Below the pieces are notes generated by a model. It ran no database searches and was not told where the DNA came from. It saw only the letters and a list, made by a program, of their open reading frames with translations. DNA of 64,000 nt. Source: Sphingomonas beigongshangi (GTDB taxonomy: Bacteria > Pseudomonadota > Alphaproteobacteria > Sphingomonadales > Sphingomonadaceae). A program made the position numbers and the translations under genes. Numbering within the stretch: position 1 is the stretch's first letter; every line of letters starts with the position of its first letter. Positions 1-7,366 of this stretch are shown here, in pieces. The stretch spans positions 271,078-335,077 of the forward strand of contig NZ_JADHDT010000006.1 in NCBI RefSeq assembly GCF_016820445.1. Direction: 5' to 3'.

Positions 1-1
1 C

Positions 2-781
2 GCCGTCGCCGACATCTTTGACGCCCTGATTAGCACCTTGGAGGACACGCGCCTCGAACCCGACCTCGACGATCTCCTCTGGTCGACCACCAACGTATTT
101 CACCGCGCCACCGACCGGATCGGTCGGGAACTGGACGACAACGAGCAGGCCCAGAAGCGGGCCCAGCGAGAACAGGACGGCAGCGAAGTGAAGTCGGTCG
201 AACTTGAGCGCCTGATCGCCGAAGGCATGACGCTGATCGAGCGCCAGAACGCCTTCGAGCTGATGCGCGACCAGGCTGCCGAACATTACGAACGCCACGT
301 CGGCAAGTCATGGCTCCCGCGCAGCGGATCGAAGGTCAACCATCGCAATCTGACCTCGGCGATGATCGACAGCCGCGACTTCCTGATGGCGAAGAAGCGC
401 GCCGACCAGCAAGTGCTCCTCCCTCCCGGTCCGAAGATCGCCGTCACCGGCGGGCTGGACTTCAACGATCACCAGCTCATCTGGGCCAAGCTCGATCAGG
501 TTCACGCGAAGCATCCCGACATGGTGCTGATCCACGGCAAATCCCCCAAAGGGGCCGAGAAGATCGCCTCCCTCTGGGCAAAGACCCGCAACGTTCCACA
601 GATCGGCTTTGCACCCGACTGGACGAAACATGGCCGGGCCGCACCGTTCAAACGCAACGACGAGATGCTGCAGATCGTGCCTAAAGGCGTGATCCACTTC
701 CCGGGCACCGGCATCAACGACAACCTCGCCGACAAGGCCAAGAAGCTCGGCATCCCGGTCTGGAGGTTCGGCGGCGCGTAA
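2..781 (+). CDS. DUF2493 (YspA/SLOG-like) protein, 5' end cut by window
   Basis: The reading frame is open back to base 2, so the gene starts left of the window; 259 residues are visible. The N-terminal half is charged and helical (two-helix pattern rich in Glu, Arg and Gln). The C-terminal half, from about residue 143, reads PGPKIAVTGGLDFNDHQ, then a stretch of alternating beta strands and helices with HGKSPKGAEK. This is the nucleotide-binding SLOG/DUF2493 fold found in many proteobacterial ICEs. In those elements it sits among antirestriction and DUF736 genes, as here. The ligand and role are unknown; the family assignment is good, but any function in DNA processing or signalling is inference. 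Confidence 0.8.
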   Translation, partial: AVADIFDALISTLEDTRLEPDLDDLLWSTTNVFHRATDRIGRELDDNEQAQKRAQREQDGSEVKSVELERLIAEGMTLIERQNAFELMRDQAAEHYERHVGKSWLPRSGSKVNHRNLTSAMIDSRDFLMAKKRADQQVLLPPGPKIAVTGGLDFNDHQLIWAKLDQVHAKHPDMVLIHGKSPKGAEKIASLWAKTRNVPQIGFAPDWTKHGRAAPFKRNDEMLQIVPKGVIHFPGTGINDNLADKAKKLGIPVWRFGGA

Positions 782-831
782 GCGCCGCCCCGACCTCTTC
801 CAAGAGCCGACCTCTTTCGATATCATGCACG

Positions 832-918
832 GTGACGGGGATGGAGTTCCCCGATAACCGCCGTTCCGGCTGATGACTCCTACCAACACAGGCAACCCGC
901 CTGTCGATGGTAGGTGTT
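832..918 (+). promoter_or_regulatory. Fluoride riboswitch (crcB motif) with downstream alternative hairpin
   Basis: The stretch 834-883 carries the conserved crcB-motif blocks in order: GGGGATGGAGTTCCCC, AACCGCC, GGCTGATGACTCCTAC. It lies 75-125 bases before a crcB channel gene, the classical target. Directly behind it CCTACC (878-883) can pair with GGTAGG (909-914), enclosing a second stem ACAGGC/GCCTGT. This would compete with the aptamer's 3' side and is the likely expression platform. No run of T follows, so translational control fits better than termination. Confidence 0.9.
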
Positions 919-957
919 CGCCTTCGACTTGCTGGTTGCCGCATGCACAGGGCAACC

Positions 958-1338
958 ATGAACTATCTGATTGTTTTCATCGGCGCCGGACTCGGCGGCA
1001 TGGCCCGACACGCGATCAACGTCACGGCCCTTCGCACGCTCGGCTCAAGCAGTTTTCCGTTCGGAACGCTGACCATCAACGTCCTCGGCTCGTTCCTGAT
1101 GGGGGTCGTCGTCGAGTATTTCGCACTCCGCAGCGGACTATCCCAGCATGCGCGCCTGTTTCTCACGACAGGCATCATCGGCGGGTTCACCACCTTCTCG
1201 GCGTTCTCGCTTGAGGCAGCACTTCTGATCGAACGCGGACAGCACCTTGAGGCGTTCGCCTATGTCTCAGGATCGGTAGTGCTTTCCATTGGCGCTCTGT
1301 TTCTCGCGATAGCAATTCTTCGGAACGCATTCGCGTGA
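958..1338 (+). CDS. crcB: CrcB/Fluc fluoride ion channel
   Basis: A 126-residue membrane protein of the dual-topology Fluc family, which exports fluoride as a dimer and protects against fluoride toxicity. Family motifs are present: GAGLGGMARH near the start, FGTLTINVLGSFLMG in the second membrane segment, and TGIIGGFTTFSAFS in the third, where the pore phenylalanines sit. Four hydrophobic segments are visible. I chose ATG 958 because it gives the canonical MNYLIVFIGAGLGG start; an in-frame ATG at 943 would add five residues. It is preceded by a fluoride riboswitch, so expression should rise with fluoride. As a single gene inside an ICE it is accessory cargo. Confidence 0.93.
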   Translation: MNYLIVFIGAGLGGMARHAINVTALRTLGSSSFPFGTLTINVLGSFLMGVVVEYFALRSGLSQHARLFLTTGIIGGFTTFSAFSLEAALLIERGQHLEAFAYVSGSVVLSIGALFLAIAILRNAFA

Positions 1339-1560
1339 ACATCGACCACGACCTCGCTCTGATCGGAGCGGACCACCCCGCTTCTATGCGCTAATCCTTG
1401 GCCGGACTGGTCGCTTGGCGCCATCAACCCGTAAAGGGTCGGCTATGCGCGCATGCCGCCGCTCCGGCTGCGCCTGCGCGGTGATTGCAGCGACCAGTCC
1501 GACACTTCGGGCGCCTGTCAGCGGGGGAGGGTCCTCCGCCCGAAGACAGGAGCCGATCCG

Positions 1561-1728
1561 ATGTCCCCCAACGAAGCCCAAGCCTTCGCCTTCAGCCTCG
1601 CCACCACCCTCATGGCAGCCATCGTCATCTTCCAGGCCGGTGACGGCACTCTTTCGGTTACGCCCGCCAGCGAATACGACGGCAGCGCTTCGGAGATTGT
1701 CCATGAAATTGATCCGTTTGCCCTCTGA
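1561..1728 (+). CDS. Small conserved ICE protein of unknown function
   Basis: A 55-residue protein starting MSPNEAQAFAFSLATTLMAA. ATG 1561 is preceded by an AGGAG site eight bases upstream. It has one hydrophobic stretch (about residues 10-25) and an acidic C-terminus ending IVHEIDPFAL. Short proteins of this look occur beside transfer-control genes in related alphaproteobacterial elements, but I know no function. The clean ribosome-binding site and strong amino-acid bias support a real gene. Confidence 0.6.
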   Translation: MSPNEAQAFAFSLATTLMAAIVIFQAGDGTLSVTPASEYDGSASEIVHEIDPFAL

Positions 1729-1869
1729 CCCCACAAAACCGGCTGCGCCAGGCGGAAGTCGCTCGCGATTTCCGCTCCCGGCGTCCTTTATCTTTCGCTA
1801 TAGTGCGATCGCGCCGTGGTGGTGGTGGCAGGCGCAACCGTCGAACCTACTCGAACGGAGGCCACCGTT

Positions 1870-2313
1870 ATGATCATCCTCGGAATACTCGGATCGCTCG
1901 CAGCCATCGGCGTGCTCTGCTGGCTGCTATTCACACTGGCTATTTTCGCCCTGCCGACCTTCGTAGGTGCAACCGTGGGCATGTGGGCCCACGGCAGCGG
2001 CGCAGGCGCTCTCGGCGGGATCGCCGTCGGCCTCGTCGCCGCGGCCGCGACCTTCGCCGCTGGTCAGCTCCTGATCACCTTCGTCAAACCAATGTGGCTG
2101 AAGCTTACCGTAGCGATCGTCTTCGTCGCCCCTGCCGCTGTTGCCGGCTTCCACGCCACCCACGGCATCGTGAAACACCTCATGCCATCTGAGGCATGGC
2201 AGATCACGTTCTCGGTCATCGGCGCTGTCGCTGTCGGCATCACCGCGCTTGTACGAGTTGCGGGAATGGCGGCGGCCCCGGGTCCTTCCGGCCGAGGCCT
2301 TGCACGGGCTTGA
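1870..2313 (+). CDS. Hypothetical integral membrane protein
   Basis: A 147-residue protein with about four hydrophobic segments, glycine/alanine-rich, and no charged catalytic motif. ATG 1870 was chosen because GGAGG lies ten bases upstream and the protein then begins with a membrane helix (MIILGILGSLAAIGVLCW); upstream in-frame starts add a non-hydrophobic tail. It follows the 55-residue gene by about 140 bases on the same strand. I do not recognise a named family. Confidence 0.7.
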   Translation: MIILGILGSLAAIGVLCWLLFTLAIFALPTFVGATVGMWAHGSGAGALGGIAVGLVAAAATFAAGQLLITFVKPMWLKLTVAIVFVAPAAVAGFHATHGIVKHLMPSEAWQITFSVIGAVAVGITALVRVAGMAAAPGPSGRGLARA

Positions 2314-2878
2314 TCTCCCATATTCCCGTCAAGGGGCCAGAGCTACGGGGGTCGGCCTCTTCGTCATCTCCTGTTGCGACGATAGGTCGATGAAGCTCGG
2401 ATTGGCGCTGCCCTGAAGAAACGGCCCTTATTGAAGCGCTGCCTGCGTTCGACCCGTGTCTTAGCGGCCGAGAGAATACCCGGTGAGGCACTCCCCTGCG
2501 AACGGCGGCTGAAGGTCAGGATTGAGCAGTACTGGACCCTGTCGTGAGATGGACGAAGCCGGTGACATGGCGACGCGCCGGTTTGTCGATGCAGGACGGC
2601 CGCCATCTCTTCCGTTATCTGACCGTGTCTCGACCGCTCCAAACGGCCTCTTCAATGGCCTGATCTGGCCGAAGGCCGGCTAAAGCCTCGATCGCCTATG
2701 ACGCAACAGCCGCGTCAAACTTTCTTCCCCTGCCGGCTGCGCCGCCATTCCTCGCGAGACAAGAAAGCCCTCCTTAGCTGTCAGGCCCCTGCGGGGTGCG
2801 CCGTCGATCGCCTCCGGCCAACCGATCGCCATCGAGGCCGCAATGGTGCGGGCTCGGAACGGAAAACGGAGACTTACA
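2314..2878. other. Non-coding stretch, nothing identified
   Basis: About 565 bases between the membrane protein and the DUF736 gene. Open frames exist on both strands, but none has a convincing start, ribosome-binding site or protein-like composition. I see no RNA motif or repeat in it. It may hold the DUF736 promoter or a decayed gene. Confidence 0.4.
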
Positions 2879-3205
2879 ATGGCGACCATCGGCACCTTCA
2901 AGAAGACCGGCTCGAACGAGTTCACCGGCGAAATCGTCACCCTCAGCGTCCAAGCCAAGAACGTGCGCATCGTTCCCGACCAGCGCGCTACCGGCGACAA
3001 CGCCCCCAGCCACCGGGTCTTGGTCGGCCGCGCCGAAATCGGCGCCGCCTGGTCCAAGCGCTCGAACGAGGGCCGCGACTATCTGGGCCTCAAGCTCGAC
3101 GATCCGAGCTTCAACGCCCCGATCTACGCCAACCTCTTCGACGACGAGGACAGCGACACCTTCTCGCTGATCTGGTCCCGCCCCAACGGGCGCCGGGGCG
3201 ACTGA
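2879..3205 (+). CDS. DUF736 family protein, copy 1
   Basis: A 108-residue protein beginning MATIGTFKKTGSNEFTGEI, the hallmark of DUF736. The family signatures VGRAEIGAAW in the middle and the YLGLKLDDPSFNAPIYANLF block near the C-terminus are present. DUF736 proteins are small, probably beta-rich, soluble proteins almost confined to conjugative elements of alphaproteobacteria; their role is unknown. ATG 2879 was chosen over an in-frame ATG at 2843 because it gives the standard N-terminus. A second member lies at 8473. A strong hairpin follows. Confidence 0.88.
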   Translation: MATIGTFKKTGSNEFTGEIVTLSVQAKNVRIVPDQRATGDNAPSHRVLVGRAEIGAAWSKRSNEGRDYLGLKLDDPSFNAPIYANLFDDEDSDTFSLIWSRPNGRRGD

Positions 3206-3215
3206 CGCCCGGCGC

Positions 3216-3243
3216 AAGGCCCCGGCCGAAAGGCCGGGGCCTT
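3216..3243 (+). terminator. Hairpin terminator after DUF736
   Basis: Perfect 12-bp stem AAGGCCCCGGCC / GGCCGGGGCCTT closed by a GAAA tetraloop, starting eleven bases after the DUF736 stop. Only two T residues follow, so it may act as a transcript 3' end or as a weak intrinsic terminator. Confidence 0.65.
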
Positions 3244-3333
3244 CGGCGTCCAAAGGCGACCGAATCAGTCACCGTGAAAGCGCCTCGCGGGCAGGCCCGA
3301 GAGCACGATTCGGATGGAAATATCATTACGAGG

Positions 3334-3348
3334 CGACTATTATAGTCG
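3334..3348. promoter_or_regulatory. Operator-like palindrome upstream of the QseC-like gene
   Basis: CGACTAT-T-ATAGTCG is a perfect inverted repeat with 7-bp arms and a 1-base spacer, 44 bases before the repressor start. Its size fits the dimer site of a small Cro-like repressor. Confidence 0.55.
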
Positions 3349-3380
3349 TAGTTCTGGCGTGCGCGTAGGTCCAAGTGGGA

Positions 3381-3400
3381 GGTGATCATGCATGATCACC
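3381..3400. promoter_or_regulatory. Perfect 20-bp palindrome over the ribosome-binding site and start codon
   Basis: GGTGATCATG joined to CATGATCACC is a perfect 20-bp palindrome. It contains the second half of the GGAGGTGATC ribosome-binding site and the ATG of the HTH gene at 3392. It could be a second operator or an RNA hairpin that hides the start. Confidence 0.6.
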
Positions 3401-3634
3401 GCCCGACAATCGCGGGCCGCACGCGCTTTGCTGGGTTGGACACAGGAGACGCTCGCGGACAAGGCCCGTGTATCCCTCACTGCACTCAAGCGATTGGAAT
3501 CCGAGAGCAATCTCGGGATCTACGAAAGCACGCGCGACGAGGTGAGACGGGCCTTGGAACGAGATGGGATCGTCTTCTTGAGCTCCGACCAAGGCGTAGG
3601 GGTCATGCTTGTCGATCACAAGGTTCGTCGCTGA
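3392..3634 (+). CDS. Cro/C1-type HTH repressor, QseC-like
   Basis: An 80-residue single-domain DNA-binding protein. The helix-turn-helix spans about residues 8-38 (RAARALLGWTQETLADKAR, then SLTALKRLES). The tail is a short beta hairpin. In the Mesorhizobium ICE a small HTH protein, QseC, stands next to the DUF2285 antiactivator gene qseM and controls both; the same arrangement holds here, so I infer that role. Two palindromes flank its start, which argues for autoregulation. GGAGGTGATC supports ATG 3392. Confidence 0.75.
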   Translation: MITARQSRAARALLGWTQETLADKARVSLTALKRLESESNLGIYESTRDEVRRALERDGIVFLSSDQGVGVMLVDHKVRR

Positions 3635-3754
3635 TTATCGGCATATCGCCGCCGTGACGCGATTGTCCGGCGACACGCCTTGCATTCGTAACGGCGTCAG
3701 ATCATCGTTAACAAATCCCTCCACAGTGGATATTTCGGACATCAGGGGGATGCG

Positions 3755-4021
3755 GTGACGACGCACGACTTCAAGGATGAAGCACCAACGGGATCGGCTC
3801 TCACGCCGTACGACCGGGCGCATATGGCCTTGTACCTGCGCCTGATCGATTCATGGCGCGACGGAGCCGACTGGAGAGAAGCCACACGCACGTTGTTCGG
3901 CCTCGATCCTGACGCTGATCCGGAGCGTTGCCGTCGCGTTCATGCGACACACCTCGCACGGGCGCGCTGGATGTCCGAGCACGGCTACCGCGAAGTCGCG
4001 AGAGAGAGCCTTGCCCGTTAG
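3755..4021 (+). CDS. DUF2285 protein, QseM-like antiactivator
   Basis: An 88-residue DUF2285 protein, with the core LTPYDRAHMALYLRLIDS, DGADWREA and HLARARWM followed by GYREVA near the end. In Mesorhizobium loti the stand-alone DUF2285 protein QseM blocks the quorum-sensing activator TraR and the activator FseA, keeping the ICE silent. Position between a QseC-like repressor and an FseA-like activator supports the same job. The start is GTG 3755, placed behind AGGGGG; the nearby ATG at 3750 is in a frame that stops at once. The C-terminal DUF2285 part of the FseA-like protein is its paralogue. Confidence 0.78.
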   Translation: MTTHDFKDEAPTGSALTPYDRAHMALYLRLIDSWRDGADWREATRTLFGLDPDADPERCRRVHATHLARARWMSEHGYREVARESLAR

Positions 4022-4039
4022 CGCCCGCGATGCCTCGGG

Positions 4040-4055
4040 AGCAACACCTGTTGCT
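4040..4055. promoter_or_regulatory. 16-bp dyad upstream of the FseA-like gene
   Basis: AGCAAC-ACCT-GTTGCT, perfect 6-bp arms. It sits about 85 bases before the activator start and could be a regulator site or the 3' hairpin of the qseM-like transcript. Confidence 0.35.
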
Positions 4056-4137
4056 TCAACCTGGACTTCCGCGCAACGCAACTCACGGTAATCATTGTCA
4101 GTCCGAACTCGATCGGAAGACGATGAGGAGCAAAGCT

Positions 4138-4909
4138 GTGACGCCGGATTCCTCTCAGTGGCGAGCCTCGGCAAATTATGATCACGTCGATAGACTGAGC
4201 GCGTCTGACCTTGCTTGGGAGTGGCTTCGGCGCAATGACGCCTACGACCGTGACTTCACGGCGCTCCTGCATCGCGACATCTCTCCCGAACAAGATCTTG
4301 AAGACTTCCGACTCCGTTGGGGGTTGCGATTTCCCTGTCGATCCGCTGGATCCGCCGCCGGCCGCTCCCGTGCTTTGGTCGCCTACGGACGATACCAGCA
4401 CTGTTATTCTCGACACGGCGCCAGACCTTCTCTCGACGACAACAACAGCGCCGATCTTACCGCCGCCGCTTGCATCTGATTCAATCGGCGCAGATTTCAG
4501 ACTGTATGACGCTGGCGTCCCATCGCTGCAGCTTATCCAGATCGGCGAGTCGGCGACGATCACCCCGTTGGTCGCGGTCATCCCGCTCGACATCAGCGGC
4601 TTCGACCGTCTGGAGTCGGTTGAACGCCTGCTCGCGACGCTTCATCACCGCGCCGTGCCACCAGACACGCGGTTGACAGCCCAGCAACGTGCCAGAGCTC
4701 GCAGAATGCTCCAAGCATTCGACGGTTTCCGCGACGGCGCCACGCAGCAGTCGATTGCGCAGGTGATCTTCGATATCGGCGATGTCAGTCGCGACGAATG
4801 GCAAGCCTCGTCGCGCCGACATGCAATCATGTCTCTGCTACGCGAAGCTAGACGCATGATCGAGGGTGGTTACCGTAAACTCCTTCGGCATCGCCGCCGC
4901 CGCGGCTAA
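4138..4909 (+). CDS. fseA: FseA-type transfer activator made by +1 ribosomal frameshift
   Basis: Two overlapping frames encode one protein. The first frame starts at GTG 4138 behind AGGAG and gives about 66 residues of a DUF6499-like domain (YDHVDRLSASDLAWEWLRRN, DLEDFRLRWGLRFP). If read on unshifted it would stop at 4479. The second frame continues VDPLDPPPAAPVLW and ends at 4909 with a DUF2285 domain. The join falls at TTT CCC TGT (4330-4338). Slipping one base from CCC to CCT leads into GTC, giving about 256 residues. In Mesorhizobium loti FseA is formed in exactly this way and activates rdfS; an rdfS homologue follows here. The exact slip base is inferred. Confidence 0.8.
4330..4338 (+). 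promoter_or_regulatory. Programmed +1 frameshift site
   Basis: TTT CCC TGT in the first frame. Proline tRNA on CCC (4333-4335) can re-pair on CCT (4334-4336), after which GTC (4337) continues the DUF2285 frame. This is the only spot where the conserved RWGLRF block of frame one meets the proline-rich start of frame two. Confidence 0.6.
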
Positions 4910-5089
4910 CCGGCTCAGCCCGCCATGCGATGCGCCGCAGACCGCCGGCCTCGGACGACGATCCGATCACGGTGTGGGAATTAGGCTCCCCCCAAATCTC
5001 CACGACAACTGACCGGCCTTCTTTCGCCACCGTACCCGCAGGCCGCCGCTCATCCGTAGCGGCCGCCGCGAGAGCACGGAGGTTCGATC

Positions 5090-5368
5090 ATGGGCGAGGA
5101 AGCCGCCAATCTACCGCCACGATACCTGCGCACCGAGGAAGCAGCGCGCTTCTTGGGCCTATCGGAGCGCACCCTTGAAAAGCACCGTACGTATGGCACT
5201 GGTCCAACCTATCGCAAGCTGGGCGGCCGCGTCGTTTATTCCATAAACGACCTTCAAGCCTGGGCTGATCGCGGTCTCGTCACCTCGACCTCCGATCCGA
5301 GCGGAAACGTTCCACCCGCCAAGCCCCAGAAGGCCGCGTCGCTCGCCGTAGGCCGCACACTGCGCTGA
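5090..5368 (+). CDS. rdfS: Excisionase, RdfS-like recombination directionality factor
   Basis: A 92-residue winged-helix/AlpA-like HTH protein: YLRTEEAARFLGLSERTLEKH, then GPTYRKLGGRVVYSINDLQAWA. That pattern of recognition helix plus wing is typical of excisionases. In Mesorhizobium ICEs RdfS turns the integrase toward excision and is switched on by FseA; the FseA-like gene ends 180 bases upstream. The basic C-terminal tail may contact DNA. The cognate integrase is not in the window. ATG 5090 follows an AGCACGGAGG region. Confidence 0.85.
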   Translation: MGEEAANLPPRYLRTEEAARFLGLSERTLEKHRTYGTGPTYRKLGGRVVYSINDLQAWADRGLVTSTSDPSGNVPPAKPQKAASLAVGRTLR

Positions 5369-5377
5369 GACGGTCGC

Positions 5378-6268
5378 ATGTCGTCCCGTCATCAGCATCA
5401 CAGCGGCGAGCGCGCGCAACTCGATCTGTTCCGGGCGCTGCCCGGCGATCTCGCGCCCCGCGACGCGCAGGATCTCATGGCCTATCCGTTTTTTTCGCTC
5501 GCCAAGTCGAAGCGCCTGGCGCCGATCGACTTCAAGGCCGGCGCGGTGAAGATTCGTGTCGAAGCCGTCGCCGAGCATGGCATGGCGACGATCTGGGACG
5601 CCGACGTCCTGATCTGGGCTGCCTCGCAGATCGTCGAGGCGCGCGACCTTGGGCTCCGCCCGTCGCGCCTGATGGCGACCACCCCCTACGAAATCCTCAA
5701 CTTCATCGGCCGCGGCGTGTCGCTGCGCGACTACGACCGCCTCAAGGCAGCGCTCGACCGGCTCCAGTCGACCACCGTCGCGACCTCGATCCGCCAACCG
5801 ACCGAGCGGCGAATGCATCGCTTCTCCTGGATCAACGAATGGAAGGAGCGCGCCGATCATCGCGGCCGCCCGCTCGGTCTCGAATTGATCGTGCCCGATT
5901 GGTTCTATGGCGCGGTGCTCGACGACGCCCTCGTGCTGACGATCGACCGCAATTACTTCGGCCTGACCGGCGGCCTCGAACGCTGGCTGTACCGCCTGGT
6001 GCGCAAACATGGCGGCAAGCAGGAGTTCGGCTGGAGCTTCGACTTCCCCCATCTGCACGCCAAGTCGGGCAGCCTCTCGCCGCTCAAGCATTTTGCCTAC
6101 GACCTGCGGGACATCGTCAAGCGCCAGCCGCTGCCCGGTTACCGGCTGACGATCGAGCAGTGCCTCGGCGGTCCGGAAATCCTCTCCTTCGTGCCGACCG
6201 ATCCGGATTCCCTCGGCATCCCGCGCCGCCGTCGCCGCGCCAAATCGCACCCTGGGGATAAGCTGTGA
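5378..6268 (+). CDS. repA: Replication initiator protein A (RPA family)
   Basis: A 296-residue protein of the RepA/RPA family used by alphaproteobacterial plasmids and ICEs. Recognisable blocks are MAYPFFSLAKSKR, WDADVLIWAASQI, TTPYEILNFIGRG and RNYFGLTGGLERWLYRLVRKH. These form tandem winged-helix domains. The basic C-terminus (PRRRRRAKS) suits DNA binding. It starts nine bases after rdfS, so excision and replication are likely co-expressed. Three iterons lie directly behind the stop, which supports true initiator function on the excised circle. Confidence 0.88.
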   Translation: MSSRHQHHSGERAQLDLFRALPGDLAPRDAQDLMAYPFFSLAKSKRLAPIDFKAGAVKIRVEAVAEHGMATIWDADVLIWAASQIVEARDLGLRPSRLMATTPYEILNFIGRGVSLRDYDRLKAALDRLQSTTVATSIRQPTERRMHRFSWINEWKERADHRGRPLGLELIVPDWFYGAVLDDALVLTIDRNYFGLTGGLERWLYRLVRKHGGKQEFGWSFDFPHLHAKSGSLSPLKHFAYDLRDIVKRQPLPGYRLTIEQCLGGPEILSFVPTDPDSLGIPRRRRRAKSHPGDKL

Positions 6269-6275
6269 ATCGCCT

Positions 6276-6340
6276 CGTGCTATCAGGGACCGGCACTATC
6301 GTGCCATCGGGGACCGGACTCTCGTGCTATCAGGGACCGG
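6276..6340 (+). repeat. Three RepA iterons, candidate origin of replication
   Basis: CGTGCTATCAGGGACCGG at 6276-6293 and 6323-6340, and a copy with two changes (CGTGCCATCGGGGACCGG) at 6300-6317. Start-to-start spacing is 24 and 23 bases, roughly two helical turns. They lie eight bases after repA, followed by a more AT-rich stretch (6383-6425). This arrangement is characteristic of an iteron origin. Confidence 0.75.
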
Positions 6341-6398
6341 AATCGTCGATTCCTCGCGCTGAATCAGCAGCTTGCGAGCCCCGTAACTTATCTAACCT

Positions 6399-6415
6399 AG
6401 ATTCCTACGGAATCT
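6399..6415. promoter_or_regulatory. Small hairpin before parA
   Basis: AGATTCC-TAC-GGAATCT, perfect 7-bp arms in the AT-rich stretch between the iterons and parA, followed by TTCT. It may end the repA transcript or mark the unwinding region. Confidence 0.4.
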
Positions 6416-6476
6416 TTCTAACGCGACCGCGTTTTTCGGCCGCTGTGGACGAGTCCCCGATCGCCGGGAGACCGTC

Positions 6477-7115
6477 ATGATCGTGGCGCTGCTCAACCAG
6501 AAGGGCGGCGTCGGCAAGACGACGCTCGCCCTGCATCTGGCCGGTGAATGGGCTCGCCGTGGGCAGCGTGTCACACTGGTCGACGCCGATCCGCAAGGCT
6601 CAGCGCTCGACTGGTCGCAGCAGCGCGCCCGGGAAGGGCTGGAGCGGCTGTTCGGTGTCGTGGGTCTGGCCCGCGATACGCTCCACCGAGAAGCCCCGGA
6701 GCTGGCGCGCGATGTCGACCACGTCGTCATTGACGGACCGCCGCGCGTCGCCGGCCTGATGCGCTCGGCGCTGCTTGCTGCCGATCTCGTGCTGATCCCG
6801 GTGCAGCCGTCGCCGCTCGATGGCTGGGCGTCAGCCGAAATGCTGGCGCTGCTCGGCGAGGCGCGCATCTATCGCCCGCAGCTCGCCGCACGCTTCGTGC
6901 TGAACCGCTGCGCCGCTCGCACGATCCTGGCCCGCGAGACCGCCGAGACGCTGGCGGATCAAGACCCGCCTTTGCTCTCGACCACGATCGGCCAGCGCAT
7001 CGTGTTTGCCGACGTCGTGCAAACCGGTCGGCTCGCCGCCGAGCAGGACGAGGATTGCCCTGGCGCGCGCGAGATCACCGCGCTCGCGGCGGAAGTGGCG
7101 AGGGTCGGTGCATGA
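6477..7115 (+). CDS. parA: ParA-family partition ATPase
   Basis: A 212-residue Walker-type ATPase. The deviant Walker A KGGVGKTT is at residues 10-17, VDADPQGSALDW at about 38-49, and VVIDGPPR forms the Walker B region. It lacks an N-terminal HTH, as in the small ParA (type Ib) group. The role is segregation of the excised, replicating ICE, probably with the adjacent small basic protein as partner. The stop overlaps the next start (ATGA). Confidence 0.9.
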   Translation: MIVALLNQKGGVGKTTLALHLAGEWARRGQRVTLVDADPQGSALDWSQQRAREGLERLFGVVGLARDTLHREAPELARDVDHVVIDGPPRVAGLMRSALLAADLVLIPVQPSPLDGWASAEMLALLGEARIYRPQLAARFVLNRCAARTILARETAETLADQDPPLLSTTIGQRIVFADVVQTGRLAAEQDEDCPGAREITALAAEVARVGA

Positions 7116-7366
7116 GAGAGCGGTCCTCCAAGCGCAGCTTTGCGGCACGTCCTGCCGATCCCGAAGATTGGATCAAGGCGCCCGACCGCCATTCCCCCCG
7201 GTCTCACCCCATCGAGGATTTCTCGGCGCGGCTGACGATCGACGTCACCGCCGACATGCGGGGCCGCATCAAAATCGCCGCCTTCCAGCGCGGCCAGACC
7301 GTCGCCGACATGCTGCGCGCGCTGTTCGAGCGTGAATTCCCACCCCCGTCAGGAGAAGGACAATGA
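7112..7366 (+). CDS. Small basic protein, probable ParA partner
   Basis: An 84-residue protein with a basic, disordered N-terminus and a C-terminal segment ARLTIDVTADMRGRIKIAAF followed by QRGQTVADMLRALFERE. That looks like a ribbon-helix-helix DNA-binding domain. It overlaps parA by four bases and the next gene by four, so it is translationally coupled. A centromere-binding (ParB-like) role is inferred from position and fold. Confidence 0.72.
   Translation: MRERSSKRSFAARPADPEDWIKAPDRHSPRSHPIEDFSARLTIDVTADMRGRIKIAAFQRGQTVADMLRALFEREFPPPSGEGQ

Noticed and set aside
2364..2642. A 92-codon minus-strand frame in the gap before DUF736
   Set aside because: No ribosome-binding site, high Arg/Ser content typical of GC-rich shadow frames and no domain.
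3382..3657. An alternative 91-codon frame starting at ATG 3388
   Set aside because: It is out of phase with the clear helix-turn-helix protein that has the matching ribosome-binding site.
4211..4909. The DUF2285 frame as an independent gene starting at 4211
   Set aside because: Its first 40 codons lie under conserved sequence of the other frame and have no ribosome-binding site; a frameshift fusion explains both frames better.
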